A DNA stretch of 64,000 nucleotides from positions 868,001 to 932,000 of the forward strand of contig NZ_CP043474.1 of assembly GCF_008329645.1 (NCBI RefSeq). Direction: 5' to 3'. The translations under genes and the position numbers were made by a program. The notes below the pieces were generated by a model. The model saw only the letters and a list, made by a program, of their open reading frames with translations. It did not search any database and had not been told where the DNA came from. Source of the stretch: Mycolicibacterium grossiae. GTDB lineage: Bacteria > Actinomycetota > Actinomycetes > Mycobacteriales > Mycobacteriaceae. Shown here one piece after another: positions 42,365 to 51,821 of the stretch (within the stretch, counting starts at the first letter, position 1; every line of letters begins with the position of its first letter).

Positions 42365-42382
42365 ATCGAACACGTGTTCGAT
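42365..42382 (+). promoter_or_regulatory. SOS (LexA) box over the start codon of the second 13E12/HNH gene
   Basis: ATCGAACACGTGTTCGAT is a perfect 18-base palindrome containing TCGAAC-N4-GTTCGA. The gene's GTG start (42374) is in its centre. It differs from the box at 19963-19980 only in the spacer base that makes the start GTG rather than ATG. Confidence 0.82.
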
Positions 42383-43783
42383 GGCATTCAGGGGCTCGGC
42401 GACGCGGAGTTGATCGCGTCGCTCGGCGAGGCACTGCGCGACGAACGACGCGCTGCCTCCCGCCGATTGATTGCCGCGGGCGTGTTCGCCATGCGGCGAG
42501 ACGCTTCTGCCGACCCACGCAGCGCGATCTGGTGCGTCGACGCCGTCGACTCGGCTGCCGCAGAAGTGGGTGCCGAACTCGGAATCAGTCGATTTCGTGC
42601 CGCGGCGGACATGCGCCTGGGCATTACGCTCGTCGCGCGCTTCCCCCTGCTGGCCGAACGCTGCCTTGCCGGCGACGTCGACCAGCGCGTCATCGCGAGC
42701 ATCGACGACCGGACTGCATTGGTCGGTGACCCGGAAATCCTCGCTCGACTCGACGTCACGTTGGCACGCTCAGCGCCGGGCTGGAACGGCCTTTCCCGCC
42801 GCAAGCTCGAGTGGGTGCTCGATTGGCTCGTGTTGGACGTCGACCCGGAGGCCGTGCGCCTCGCGAAGGAACGAGAGGCAACCCGCTACGTCACCGTCAC
42901 TTCGGACGACGCGGGAACGAGCAGGCTCGATGGCCGCCTTCCGGTCACGGACGGAGACATCGTCGACCGTCGACTCGATGCGATGGCCTCGGCGGTGTGT
43001 GACGCCGATCCGCGAACGAAGGACCAGCGTCGCGCCGATGCGCTCGTCCGATTGGCCGAGGGGTTCACGACGTTGGCGTGCCGGTGCGGGACCGAGGCGT
43101 GCTCGTCGGACGACTCGTCGGTCGGGTCGAGTCAGATCGTCGTGCACGTCCTCGCCGAGGCCGCCACCGTCGTCGGTGAGTCCAGCCGGTCGGGCTTCGT
43201 CGTCGGCCGCGGTCCCGTGCGGGGCGGGGCGGTCGAGGAGATGGTCCGGTCCGGCCGGGCGAAGGTCCGGCCAGTCGCCGCATCGAAGGACCTCGGTGCG
43301 GTCGTCGGCTACCGCCCCACACGCGCGGCGGCGGAGTTCGTCCTGTGCCGCGACCTGACCTGCCGGTGGCCGGGCTGCGACCGCCCCGCGGACCGGTGCG
43401 ATGACGACCACACGATTCCGTGGCCGTACGGGCCGACTCACCCGTCGAATCTCAAGGCGTACTGCCGTCATCACCACCTGCTCAAAACGTTCTGGACCGG
43501 GCCCGGCGGATGGTCCGACGCGCAGCGACCCGACGGCACCGTCGTCGTCACCTCGCCGACGGGCAGGACGTACGCCTCCACGCCGCTGGGAGCACTGTTC
43601 TTCCCGCATCTCGCGGTGCCGACCGGGTCCGTCGTCGCCCGACCGGTCCCGCCGGCGGCGGAAGCACGGCAGCTGACCATGCCCCGTCGCCGACGTACCC
43701 GCGCCGAGGACGTGGCCGCACGCATCGAGGGTGAACGCGCGGTGAATCGAGCGGAGATCCTCGCTCATCCCCCGCCCTTCTAG
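42374..43783 (+). CDS. 13E12 repeat family (DUF222) protein with HNH nuclease domain
   Basis: This encodes 469 residues. After a DUF222 region with the usual opening VFDGIQ, LGDAELIASLGEALRDERRAASRRL and RFRAAADMRLGITLVARFPLLAERCLAGDVDQRVIASIDDRT, the HNH part reads CRDLTCRWPGCDRPADRCDDDHTIPWPYGPTHPSNLKAYCRHHHLLKTF, with two Cys pairs, the DDDH metal site, Asn and His. The GTG start sits inside a perfect LexA palindrome. It is a diverged paralogue of the gene at 19972-21252 and sits inside the arabinogalactan gene run, so insertion at this locus is likely. Confidence 0.87.
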   Translation: MFDGIQGLGDAELIASLGEALRDERRAASRRLIAAGVFAMRRDASADPRSAIWCVDAVDSAAAEVGAELGISRFRAAADMRLGITLVARFPLLAERCLAGDVDQRVIASIDDRTALVGDPEILARLDVTLARSAPGWNGLSRRKLEWVLDWLVLDVDPEAVRLAKEREATRYVTVTSDDAGTSRLDGRLPVTDGDIVDRRLDAMASAVCDADPRTKDQRRADALVRLAEGFTTLACRCGTEACSSDDSSVGSSQIVVHVLAEAATVVGESSRSGFVVGRGPVRGGAVEEMVRSGRAKVRPVAASKDLGAVVGYRPTRAAAEFVLCRDLTCRWPGCDRPADRCDDDHTIPWPYGPTHPSNLKAYCRHHHLLKTFWTGPGGWSDAQRPDGTVVVTSPTGRTYASTPLGALFFPHLAVPTGSVVARPVPPAAEARQLTMPRRRRTRAEDVAARIEGERAVNRAEILAHPPPF

Positions 43784-43785
43784 CG

Positions 43786-44256
43786 TCAGCGGCGTGGAGC
43801 CTTCATCCGCGTCGCGACGTTGAACCGGTTCCAGGCGTTGATGGTCACGGCCATCGCGATGACCTGTGCGAGTTCCTTCTCACTGAACACCGCGGCCGCC
43901 GCGGCGTAGACCTCGTCGGAGACGTGGCCGTGGTGCAGTTCGGTGATGGCCTCGGTCAGCTGCAGGGCCGCGCGCTCGCGCTCGGTGAACAGGTCGCCGG
44001 CCTCCTCCCACGCCGCGACCAGCGCCAGCCGCTGCTCGGTTTCGCCCTGCTTGCGGGCGTCGGCCACGTGCATGTCGAGGCAGAACGCGCAGTGGTTGAT
44101 CTGGCTGGCACGGATCTTCACCAGCTCGCCGATCGTGGGGTCGACGTCCTTCGCAGACGCCGCGGACAGCTTCATCATGGCGTCGTAGATCTCGGGCGAG
44201 ACCTTGTAGATGGCGAGCCGGTCGATGGCGGTCGGGTGGTCGAGTGTCTGGGTCAT
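43786..44256 (-). CDS. AhpD-like carboxymuconolactone decarboxylase family protein
   Basis: This encodes 156 residues. The active-site motif NHCAFCLDMH (Cys56, Cys59, His63) is the peroxidase CxxC-x3-H of the AhpD family, within a helical fold (LVKIRASQIN...ARKQGETEQRLALVAAWEEAGDLFTERERAALQLTEAIT). It could reduce peroxides or act as a thiol-linked detoxification protein. The two bases between its stop and the stop of the 13E12 gene make them tightly convergent. Confidence 0.85.
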   Translation of the reverse strand: MTQTLDHPTAIDRLAIYKVSPEIYDAMMKLSAASAKDVDPTIGELVKIRASQINHCAFCLDMHVADARKQGETEQRLALVAAWEEAGDLFTERERAALQLTEAITELHHGHVSDEVYAAAAAVFSEKELAQVIAMAVTINAWNRFNVATRMKAPRR

Positions 44257-44333
44257 GACACTGACGCTAAGCCCACATTGCCCCGTCGACGTGGGTCAAT
44301 CGAGCACCAGTCCGATGGGCCAATCCCCAGGAC

Positions 44334-44768
44334 TCAGCCGCCGCTGCCGGCTACGTGATCGAGCGCCTCGTCCAGGCCGGGATAGAGCGCGATGACGTCG
44401 GTGATCCCGGCGATCTTCAGCGGCCGGCTGGTCGCCGGTCCGTCGGCCACCACGGCGTAGCCGACATTCGGGCCGAGCATCCGCAGCGTCGTCACCAGGA
44501 CCTGCATGCCCGCCGACGCCACCAGATCGACCTCGCTGAAGTCGAACACGAACCCGGCCGGCTTCTTCTGCACTGCGACGGCGGCGGCGTTGTACAACCA
44601 CGGTGCCGTCATGCTGTCGATCGTCCCCGTCGCAGTCACGATCACCACCCGGTCACACCAGGTCTCGGTGACGCTGAATTCGGCGATCGGAACTCCTGGA
44701 GCCAGGTGGGCGACGGTTTCGATCGAGTGTTCCAGAATCGGTCCGGCGCGTAATGCCGCACACGTCAA
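44334..44768 (-). CDS. STAS-domain (anti-sigma factor antagonist-like) protein
   Basis: This encodes 144 residues from a TTG start. Residues 38-140 form one STAS domain: VVIVTATGTIDSMTAPWLYNAAAVAVQKKPAGFVFDFSEVDLVASAGMQVLVTTLRMLG. The Ser in VASAGM is at the position phosphorylated in SpoIIAA/RsbV proteins. A role in partner switching with an anti-sigma factor is inferred, but no kinase or sigma gene is adjacent. The start is uncertain because no clear ribosome site precedes the TTG and no ATG lies nearby in frame. Confidence 0.72.
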   Translation of the reverse strand: MTCAALRAGPILEHSIETVAHLAPGVPIAEFSVTETWCDRVVIVTATGTIDSMTAPWLYNAAAVAVQKKPAGFVFDFSEVDLVASAGMQVLVTTLRMLGPNVGYAVVADGPATSRPLKIAGITDVIALYPGLDEALDHVAGSGG

Positions 44769-44821
44769 TCGGGACCGTACGGTGACACGCCCGCGACCCG
44801 CGCGCGTGCTTGAATTCCCCG

Positions 44822-46240
44822 GTGACCTCCCGGGCCGAACCGGGTGCGCGCGACCTGCACCTGGAGCTGCGCGACGCCATCACGCCGGGTGCGCGGGGCG
44901 CCCGCGAGCTGCTGCTCGCGGCACTGCGCGACGCCGTGCGCAGCGGACGGCTGACGTCGGGCACCGTGCTGCCGCCGTCGCGCACGCTGGCTGCCGACCT
45001 GGGCCTGGCCCGCAACACCGTCGCCGAGGCCTACGCCGAACTGGTCGCCGAGGGCTGGCTCGGCTCACGCCAGGGCGCAGGCACCTGGGTGCTCGACGTC
45101 TCGGCGCCACCGCTGCCGGCCCGACCGCGCGGCACCACCGGCCTGCCGGTGCACGACCTGATGCCGGGCACCCCCGACGTCTCCGCGTTCCCGCGCAACG
45201 CCTGGCTCGCCTCGACCCGGCGCGTGCTCGCGACGGCACCGCACGACGCGTTGCGGATGGGCGACCCGCGCGGGCGGATCGAGCTGCGCCAGGCGCTCGC
45301 CGACTACCTCGGCCGCGCCCGCGGCGTCCGCACGTCGCCCGACCGCATCGTCGTCACCGCGGGCACGCGGCACGCCGTCGAGGTGCTCGGCCGCGTCCTC
45401 GGCGGCCCCGTCGCCGTCGAGGCGTACGGCCTGTTCCTGTTCCGCGACGCCCTCGCCGGCGTCGGCGCGTCGACGGTGCCCATCGGTCTCGACGAGTACG
45501 GCGCCGTCATCGACGACCTCGACCGCACGCCGGCGACCGCGGCGCTGCTGACCCCGGCGCACCACTTCCCGCACGGCGTCCCGCTGCACCCCACCCGCCG
45601 CGCCGCCGTCCTGCAGTGGGCGCACCGCACCGACGGCTACCTGCTCGAGGACGACTACGACGGCGAGTTCCGCTACGACCGGCAACCGATCGGCGCGGTG
45701 CAGGGCCGTGACCCCGACCGCGTCGTGTACCTCGGCTCGGCGAGCAAGAGCATGTCGCCGGTGCTGCGTCTCGGGTGGATGGCGCTACCCGACCACCTGG
45801 TCGACCGCGCGCTGGCCGCGCTGGGCGGCCAGCAGTTCTACGTCAACGGCATCGCCCAGCTCACGATGGCCGACGTCATCGCCCGCGGCGAGTACGACCG
45901 GCACATCCGCCGGATGCGGCTGGCCTACCGGCGCCGCCGCGACCGGCTGCTCGACGCACTGGAACCGTTCGACGTCGGCATCGGCGGCCTCGCCGCAGGC
46001 CTGCACCTGCTCCTGACCCTGCGCGACGGCTCCGAGGCGGAGGTGGTGCGGCGGGCGGGCGAGGCCGGCGTCGGCCTGTCCGGTCTCGCGCTGCTGCGCC
46101 ATCCCGACGCCGGGCCGGAGGTTCCCCGCCCCGACGGCATCGTCGTCAACTTCGGCGCCCCCGCCGAGCATGCCTTCGCCTCCGCGGTCGACGCGCTGTG
46201 CGGCGTGCTGGCCGACGCCGGTCACCGCCGCGCGCGGTAG
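44822..46240 (+). CDS. MocR/PdxR-type GntR regulator with aminotransferase domain
   Basis: This encodes 472 residues from GTG 44822; a TTG 12 bases upstream is the alternative. The N-terminal GntR winged helix is SGTVLPPSRTLAADLGLARNTVAEAYAELVAEGWLGSRQGAGTWV. The rest is a fold-type I aminotransferase domain with the PLP lysine Lys309 in GSASKSMSPVLRLGWM. Such regulators bind PLP or an amino compound and usually control a neighbouring gene; the divergent STAS gene 53 bases away is the closest candidate. No pyridoxal synthesis genes are adjacent. Its end overlaps the AraC gene by 19 bases. Confidence 0.87.
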   Translation: MTSRAEPGARDLHLELRDAITPGARGARELLLAALRDAVRSGRLTSGTVLPPSRTLAADLGLARNTVAEAYAELVAEGWLGSRQGAGTWVLDVSAPPLPARPRGTTGLPVHDLMPGTPDVSAFPRNAWLASTRRVLATAPHDALRMGDPRGRIELRQALADYLGRARGVRTSPDRIVVTAGTRHAVEVLGRVLGGPVAVEAYGLFLFRDALAGVGASTVPIGLDEYGAVIDDLDRTPATAALLTPAHHFPHGVPLHPTRRAAVLQWAHRTDGYLLEDDYDGEFRYDRQPIGAVQGRDPDRVVYLGSASKSMSPVLRLGWMALPDHLVDRALAALGGQQFYVNGIAQLTMADVIARGEYDRHIRRMRLAYRRRRDRLLDALEPFDVGIGGLAAGLHLLLTLRDGSEAEVVRRAGEAGVGLSGLALLRHPDAGPEVPRPDGIVVNFGAPAEHAFASAVDALCGVLADAGHRRAR

Positions 46241-47217
46241 CTGCCCGGCGGGCTGCCGGTCCACCGCCGGAATGCGCGGCGGAACGCACTCGACTCGGAG
46301 AACCCCAGCCGCGCCGACAGCTCCTCGACCGACTCCTGGCCGCGGACCAGGCTCGCGATCGCGTCGTCGCGCAGCACCTGATCGCGGATGGCCCGGAACG
46401 TGGTGCCCTCGTCGCGCAGCAGCCGACGCAGGTGCTGGGCGCTGATGCCGAGCGGCGCCGCGACGTCCTCGACGGTGACCGCCTCGGCAGCGCGCCGCTC
46501 GATCAGCTTGCGCACGCGGCTCGCGGTCGTCGGCTGGTAGTCCTGCCGGGCCAGCAGGCCGTGCGGCTGGTGGCGGACGAACTCCAGCAGGTCGTCCTCG
46601 CTGCGCACCAGCGGCGCGCGCAGATGCCGGCTCGGGAACGCGAGCGCCGCGACGGGCGCCCCGAACGTCGGCTCCACGCCGAACACCGGCAGCAGCTCGG
46701 CGGCGTGCACCGGCACGGCGCCCGGCAGGTCGACCGACGTCAACGCGATCTGCTCGCCGATCAGCCAGTTGGCCAACCGGTGACCGACCGCCATGCCGAT
46801 CGCGAGGACGAGCTGGCTGCGGGCATCGGCCTCCCCGGGGCCGAACGTCAGCCGCGTCGTCTCGCCGTCGTCGGTCATCGCAGCGACGTCGACGCCCATG
46901 CCGATGCCGGCGAACTCGATGAGCCGATGCAGGGCGGTGTCGAGGTCGCGGGCGTGCACCAGGCCGAGCGTCGCCATGAGGAACGTGCCGCGCGGCAGGG
47001 GCCGCTCGGGCAGACCGATCAGCTCGTCGTCGGTGAGCGCCCACAGCGACCGGATCAGCGCCGCGGCCTGCGCACGGGTGACGCGGGCGCCGTCGCAGTC
47101 GAGCAGGTCGGCGGAGATGCCGGACTCGCGCAGCGCGACGCCGACGTCAATTCCGCGTTCCTTCGCCGGGACCAGGGCGGCACGAATGAACTGGATCGCC
47201 ACCGTACCCCCCGCCAC
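46222..47217 (-). CDS. AraC family transcriptional regulator
   Basis: This encodes 331 residues. Residues 15-200 form an Arabinose_bd-type (PF12625-like) ligand domain (GIDVGVALRESGISADLLDCDGARVTRAQAAALIRSLWALTDDELIGLPERPLPRGTF). The C-terminal part is the double helix-turn-helix: VTVEDVAAPLGISAQHLRRLLRDEGTTFRAIRDQVLRDDAIASL and VEELSARLGFSESSAFRRAFRRWTGSPPGSYR. GTG 47217 gives the longest form; GTG 47202 has a better ribosome site. It is divergent from gtrA across 165 bases that hold a 12-bp inverted repeat. Confidence 0.86.
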   Translation of the reverse strand: MAGGTVAIQFIRAALVPAKERGIDVGVALRESGISADLLDCDGARVTRAQAAALIRSLWALTDDELIGLPERPLPRGTFLMATLGLVHARDLDTALHRLIEFAGIGMGVDVAAMTDDGETTRLTFGPGEADARSQLVLAIGMAVGHRLANWLIGEQIALTSVDLPGAVPVHAAELLPVFGVEPTFGAPVAALAFPSRHLRAPLVRSEDDLLEFVRHQPHGLLARQDYQPTTASRVRKLIERRAAEAVTVEDVAAPLGISAQHLRRLLRDEGTTFRAIRDQVLRDDAIASLVRGQESVEELSARLGFSESSAFRRAFRRWTGSPPGSYRARR

Positions 47218-47319
47218 ATGCAGAAACTACCCCACGGACGCGCGGTTCGGTCATGAATTCCGCTACGAAGAGTCATTAACCAGATTCGCATCGGTTCGTA
47301 CGGTGGACCTCTATTCAAC

Positions 47320-47359
47320 GACCACCACCCGCCTTCGAGGGGTAGCGCGGGTGGTGGTC
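47320..47359. promoter_or_regulatory. 12-bp perfect inverted repeat in the AraC-gtrA divergent region
   Basis: GACCACCACCCG (47320-47331) and CGGGTGGTGGTC (47348-47359) are perfect inverted repeats 16 bases apart. The right arm covers the expected -35 position for the -10 box TAAGCT at 47371. Neither flanking gene ends here, so a terminator is unlikely; an operator is the simplest reading. Confidence 0.6.
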
Positions 47360-47370
47360 GCTGCGCTGGC

Positions 47371-47376
47371 TAAGCT
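47371..47376 (+). promoter_or_regulatory. -10 box for gtrA
   Basis: TAAGCT (TANNNT) ends six bases before the GTG at 47383, suggesting a leaderless mRNA. Confidence 0.5.
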
Positions 47377-47382
47377 GCGCGG

Positions 47383-47796
47383 GTGGCCGAGCCCCCCATG
47401 CCGCCGAACCTGAGCCTCGGCACTCAGGCCTTCCGGTTCGTCGTCACCGGCGGGCTGTCGGCCGTCGTCGACTTCGGCCTCTACGTGCTGCTCTACCGCG
47501 TGGCCGGCATGCAACCCGACCTCGCCAAGACCCTCGGCTGGGTCGCGGGAACGACCACCGCCTACCTGCTCAACCGCCGGTGGACGTTCCAGGCGCCGCC
47601 GAGCCGCGCCCGGCTGGTTGCGGTGTGGGCGCTCTACATCACCACCTTCGTGGTGCAGGTCGGGCTCAACCACCTGTTCCTGCGCCTGCTCGACTACACC
47701 CCCACCGCGGTGGTCCTGGCGTTCGTCATCGCCCAGGGCACCGCGACCGTCATCAACTTCGTGGTGCAGCGCGCGGTGATCTTCCGGCTGCACTGA
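47383..47796 (+). CDS. gtrA: GtrA-family membrane protein (Rv3789-like)
   Basis: This encodes 137 residues with four membrane helices. [21 protein letters not shown] and [16 protein letters not shown] are diagnostic for the GtrA family. In M. tuberculosis the counterpart Rv3789 lies at the same place before dprE1 and has been proposed to carry decaprenyl-phospho-arabinose across the membrane or to anchor AftA; the role is disputed. A -10 box six bases before GTG supports this start. Confidence 0.85.
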   Translation: MAEPPMPPNLSLGTQAFRFVVTGGLSAVVDFGLYVLLYRVAGMQPDLAKTLGWVAGTTTAYLLNRRWTFQAPPSRARLVAVWALYITTFVVQVGLNHLFLRLLDYTPTAVVLAFVIAQGTATVINFVVQRAVIFRLH

Positions 47797-47802
47797 GGGC
47801 GG

Positions 47803-47808
47803 TACCCT
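47803..47808 (+). promoter_or_regulatory. -10 box for dprE1
   Basis: TACCCT (TANNNT) ends seven bases before the ATG at 47816, in the short gap after gtrA. It suggests a second, leaderless transcript for dprE1. Confidence 0.5.
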
Positions 47809-47815
47809 CGTCTCG

Positions 47816-49186
47816 ATGTCTACGACCTCCGGACTGACCACTACGCGGCTGATGGGCTGGGCGCGCACCGCGCCGACCGTCGCCCGGGTGCTGTCCACCC
47901 CCGACCCCGGCGCCGTCGTCGACGCCGTCCGCACCGCCGGCGAGCGCGGCGTCATCGCCCGCGGGCTCGGCCGCTCCTACGGCGACAACGCCCAGAACGG
48001 CGGCGGCCTCGTCATCGACATGCCGGCGCTGAACCGCATCCACTCGATCGACCGCGACACCCACGTCGTCGACGTCGATGCCGGCGTCAACCTCGACCAG
48101 CTGATGCGCGCGGCGCTGCCGCTCGGCCTGTGGGTGCCCGTCCTGCCCGGCACCCGGCAGGTCACCGTCGGCGGCGCCATCGCCTGCGACATCCACGGCA
48201 AGAACCACCACAGCGCAGGCAGCTTCGGCAACCACGTGCTGTCCATGGACCTGCTGACCGCCGACGGCAACGTCCGCACCCTCACCCCCGGGGGCGACGA
48301 GTCCGAGCTGTTCTGGGCCACCGTCGGCGGCAACGGACTCACCGGCATCATCCTGCGCGCCACGATCGCGATGACGCCCACCGAGACGGCCTACTTCATC
48401 GCCGACGGCGACGTCACCGCGAGCCTCGACGAGACCATCGAATTCCACAGCGACGGCAGCGAATCCAACTACACCTACTCCTCGGGCTGGTTCGACGCGA
48501 TGAGCGCGCCGCCCAAGCTCGGCCGCGCCGTCATCTCGCGCGGCTCGCTGGCCACCATCGACCAGCTGCCACCGAAGCTGGCGAAGGATCCGTTGAAATT
48601 CGATGCGCCGCAGTTCTTCACCGCACCCGACCTGTTCCCGAACGGGCTGGCCAACAAGTACACGTTCGGACCGATGACCGAACTCTGGTACCGCATGGGC
48701 AAGACCTACCGCGGCAAGACGCAGAACCTGACGCAGTTCTACCACCCGCTCGACATGGTCGGTGAATGGAACCGCGCCTACGGCTCGGACGGATTCGCGC
48801 AGTACCAGTTCGTCGTCCCGGTGGAGGCCGTCGAGGAGTTCAAGCGCATCCTCGTCGACATCCAGGCGAGCGGCCACGTCTCGTTCCTCAACGTGTTCAA
48901 GCTGTTCGGGCCCGGCAACCGTGCTCCGCTAAGCTTCCCGATCCCCGGATGGAACGTCTGCGTCGACTTCCCCATCCGGCCCGGGCTGAACGAACTGCTC
49001 AACGGGCTGGACCGTCGGGTGCTGGAGTTCGGCGGACGGCTCTACACCGCGAAGGACAACCGCACCACCGCCAGCATGTTCCATGCCATGTACCCGCGCA
49101 TCGACGAGTGGATCGCGGTGCGCCGCAAGGTGGATCCCGACGGCGTCTTCGTCTCGGACATGGCCCGACGTTTGGAGCTCGTCTAG
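47816..49186 (+). CDS. dprE1: Decaprenylphosphoryl-beta-D-ribose 2'-oxidase
   Basis: This encodes 456 residues. DprE1 oxidises decaprenyl-phospho-ribose with FAD, the first half of its conversion to decaprenyl-phospho-arabinose, the arabinan donor. FAD-binding segments are [15 protein letters not shown] and [33 protein letters not shown]. The cysteine that covalent nitro-aromatic inhibitors attack (Cys387 in M. tuberculosis) is Cys382 here in [10 protein letters not shown]. The ATG at 47816 follows a -10 box. dprE2 begins at the next base after the stop. Confidence 0.95.
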   Translation: MSTTSGLTTTRLMGWARTAPTVARVLSTPDPGAVVDAVRTAGERGVIARGLGRSYGDNAQNGGGLVIDMPALNRIHSIDRDTHVVDVDAGVNLDQLMRAALPLGLWVPVLPGTRQVTVGGAIACDIHGKNHHSAGSFGNHVLSMDLLTADGNVRTLTPGGDESELFWATVGGNGLTGIILRATIAMTPTETAYFIADGDVTASLDETIEFHSDGSESNYTYSSGWFDAMSAPPKLGRAVISRGSLATIDQLPPKLAKDPLKFDAPQFFTAPDLFPNGLANKYTFGPMTELWYRMGKTYRGKTQNLTQFYHPLDMVGEWNRAYGSDGFAQYQFVVPVEAVEEFKRILVDIQASGHVSFLNVFKLFGPGNRAPLSFPIPGWNVCVDFPIRPGLNELLNGLDRRVLEFGGRLYTAKDNRTTASMFHAMYPRIDEWIAVRRKVDPDGVFVSDMARRLELV

Positions 49187-49969
49187 ATGGTCTTCGATGC
49201 GACCGGCAACCCCCAGACCATCCTGCTGCTCGGCGGCACCAGCGAGATCGGGCTGGCGATCTGCGAGCGCTACCTGCGCAACGCGGCCGCCCGCGTGGTG
49301 CTGGCCGACCTGCCCGACCATCCGCGCAAGGCCGACGCCATCGCCGCCATGACCGCGGCCGGCGCCAAGGCCGTGGAATGGGTGGACTTCGACGGCACCC
49401 GTAGCGACACCCACCCCGACGTCATCGACCGGGCCTGGGCGGGCGGCGACGTCGACGTGGCCATCGTCGCCTTCGGGCTGCTGGGCGACGCCGAGGAACT
49501 CTGGCAGAACCAGCGCAAGGCCGTGCAGATCGCCGAGATCAACTACACCGCCGCCGTGTCGGTCGGCGTGCTGGTCGGCGAGCGCATGCGCGCGCAGGGC
49601 TACGGCCGCATCATCGCGATGAGTTCGGCCGCCGGTGAGCGCGTGCGCCGCTCGAACTTCGTCTACGGCTCCACCAAGGCCGGTCTCGACGGCTTCTACC
49701 TCGGCCTCGGAGAAGCGTTGCGCGAGCACGGCGTTCGCGTGCTGGTGATCCGCCCGGGCCAGGTCCGCACGTCGACGACCATCGCGCACTGGAATGCCAC
49801 CGGCGCCAAGGAGGCGCCGTTCACCGTCGACAAGGAGTACGTCGCCGACCTCGCGGTGACGGCGTCGGCGAAGGGCAAGGACCTGGTGTGGGCACCGGGC
49901 GTCTTCCGCTACGTGATGATGGTGCTGCGGCACGTCCCGCGCCCGATCTTCCGCAAGCTCCCCATCTGA
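49187..49969 (+). CDS. dprE2: Decaprenylphosphoryl-2-keto-ribose reductase
   Basis: This encodes 260 residues of the SDR fold. DprE2 reduces the keto product of DprE1 with NADH to give decaprenyl-phospho-arabinose. The cofactor loop is GGTSEIG (16-22) and the catalytic pair is Tyr160/Lys164 in YGSTKAG; the active Ser is in [11 protein letters not shown]-terminal hydrophobic tail ([18 protein letters not shown]) may bind the membrane. It directly abuts dprE1, and aftA starts one base after its stop. Confidence 0.94.
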   Translation: MVFDATGNPQTILLLGGTSEIGLAICERYLRNAAARVVLADLPDHPRKADAIAAMTAAGAKAVEWVDFDGTRSDTHPDVIDRAWAGGDVDVAIVAFGLLGDAEELWQNQRKAVQIAEINYTAAVSVGVLVGERMRAQGYGRIIAMSSAAGERVRRSNFVYGSTKAGLDGFYLGLGEALREHGVRVLVIRPGQVRTSTTIAHWNATGAKEAPFTVDKEYVADLAVTASAKGKDLVWAPGVFRYVMMVLRHVPRPIFRKLPI

Positions 49970-49970
49970 C

Positions 49971-51821
49971 GTGACACTCCGGACAGCCGGCCAGATGCTG
50001 GCCGCGGCCGTCGCCGCCGCACTGCTGTCAGTGGTCGCGCTGCTGGCGATCGGTCGCGTCGAGTGGCCCGCGTTCAACTCGAGCAACCAGTTGCACGCCC
50101 TCACCACGGTCGGCCAGTTCGCCGCCCTGGCCGGCCTCGGCGCGGCGGGCTGGCTGTGGCGCCGCGGCCGCCGGTGGCTCGCCCGGGCCGCCGGCGTCGC
50201 CTTCCTCACCGCGTTCACCGTGGTGACCCTCGGGATGCCGCTCGGCGCCACCAAGCTCTACCTCTTCGGCGTCTCGGTGGACCAGCAGTTCCGCACCGAG
50301 TACCTGACCCGCCTCACCGACTCGGCCGTGCCGCACGACATGACCTACATCGGCCTGCCGCCCTACTACCCGCCGGGCTGGTTCTGGCTGGGCGGCCGGT
50401 TCGCCGCGCTGAGCGGCATGCCGGCGTGGGAGGCGTTCAAGCCGTGGGCGATCATCTCGATCGCCGTCGCCGTCGCGCTGGCCTTCGCGCTGTGGGCAGC
50501 GCTGATCCGCTTCGAGCTGGCGCTGATCGTCACCACCGCCACCGCCGCGACGACGCTCGCCTATTCGTCGGCCGAGCCCTACGCCGCGATCATCACCGTG
50601 CTGCTGCCGCCGATCTTCGTGCTGGCCTGGTCGGGACTGCGCGCCGGTAGGACCGCGGGCCGCTCCGGCTGGGCCGCCGTCCTCGCCGTCGGCCTGTTCC
50701 TCGGCGTCGCGGCGCTGTTCTACACGCTGCTGCTGGCCTACGCCGCCTTCACCATCGTGCTGATGGCCCTGTGCGTCGCGGCCACCCGCCGGCACTGGTT
50801 CCCGCTGCTGCGCCTCGGGGTCATCGCCGTCGTCTCCGGCCTCATCGCGCTCCTCGGCTGGGGCCCGTACCTGCTGGCCGCCGCGCGCGGCCGGCCCGCC
50901 GACACCGGCACGGCCCAGCACTACCTGCCCGCCGACGGGGCGCAGCTCACCTTTCCCATGCTGTCCTTCACCCTGCTCGGCGCACTGTGCCTCGTCGGCA
51001 CCGTGTGGCTCGTCGTCATGGCACGGCACTCGACGAGGGCCGGCGCGCTGGCGATCGCGGTCGTCGCGGTCTACGCCTGGTCGCTGCTGTCGATGGTCAC
51101 GACGCTGGCCGGCACCACGCTGCTGAGCTTCCGGCTGCAGCCGACGCTGTCGGTGCTGCTCACCGCCGCCGGCGTCTTCGGCTTCGTGCACGCCACCACC
51201 GCGCTCGCGGCGCGGCGCACCCCGGTCACCGGGCGGCGCATCGTGGTGAGCGCCACGGTGCTCGGCGCGATCGGCGCCATGACGTTCAGCCAGGACATCC
51301 CCGACGTGCTGCGCCCCGACATCGCGGTGGCCTACACCGACACCGACGGCTCCGGCCAGCGTGCCGACCGCCGCCCGCCCGGCGCCGAGCGGTACTACGC
51401 CGACATCGATGCCAGGATCACCGCCGCCACTGGGCGCCCGCGCCACGAGACGGTGGTGATGACCGCCGACTACGGCTTCCTGGCCTTCTACCCGTACTAC
51501 GGCTTTCAGGGCCTGACGTCGCACTACGCCAACCCGCTGGCGCAGTTCACCGAACGGTCCGCCGTCATCGAGGGCTGGGCGACGATGACCCGGCCCGACG
51601 ACCTCATCGCCTCCCTCGACGGGATGCCCTGGCCGCCGCCCACGGTGTTCCTCATGCGGCACGGCGCCAACGACACCTACACGCTGCGGCTCGCCAGCGA
51701 CGTCTACCCCAATCAGCCCAACGTCCGGCGCTACCAGGTGGCCCTCGACGCGGCGCTGTTCGACGACCCGCGGTGGAGCGTCACCGACGTCGGTCCGTTC
51801 GTCCTGGCGATCCGCAGGTGA
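49971..51821 (+). CDS. aftA: Galactan arabinofuranosyltransferase AftA
   Basis: This encodes 616 residues of the GT85 family. AftA adds the first arabinofuranose from decaprenyl-phospho-arabinose onto galactan, outside the membrane. About eleven membrane helices are followed by a C-terminal extracytoplasmic domain ([32 protein letters not shown]). An early loop contains [40 protein letters not shown] with the acidic pair expected in GT-C enzymes. The start is GTG one base after dprE2. Its stop overlaps the embC start (GTGA). Confidence 0.93.
   Translation: MTLRTAGQMLAAAVAAALLSVVALLAIGRVEWPAFNSSNQLHALTTVGQFAALAGLGAAGWLWRRGRRWLARAAGVAFLTAFTVVTLGMPLGATKLYLFGVSVDQQFRTEYLTRLTDSAVPHDMTYIGLPPYYPPGWFWLGGRFAALSGMPAWEAFKPWAIISIAVAVALAFALWAALIRFELALIVTTATAATTLAYSSAEPYAAIITVLLPPIFVLAWSGLRAGRTAGRSGWAAVLAVGLFLGVAALFYTLLLAYAAFTIVLMALCVAATRRHWFPLLRLGVIAVVSGLIALLGWGPYLLAAARGRPADTGTAQHYLPADGAQLTFPMLSFTLLGALCLVGTVWLVVMARHSTRAGALAIAVVAVYAWSLLSMVTTLAGTTLLSFRLQPTLSVLLTAAGVFGFVHATTALAARRTPVTGRRIVVSATVLGAIGAMTFSQDIPDVLRPDIAVAYTDTDGSGQRADRRPPGAERYYADIDARITAATGRPRHETVVMTADYGFLAFYPYYGFQGLTSHYANPLAQFTERSAVIEGWATMTRPDDLIASLDGMPWPPPTVFLMRHGANDTYTLRLASDVYPNQPNVRRYQVALDAALFDDPRWSVTDVGPFVLAIRR

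Noticed and set aside
47320..47359. Reading the 12-bp inverted repeat as a terminator
   Set aside because: Both flanking genes start, not end, on either side, and no T run follows either arm.
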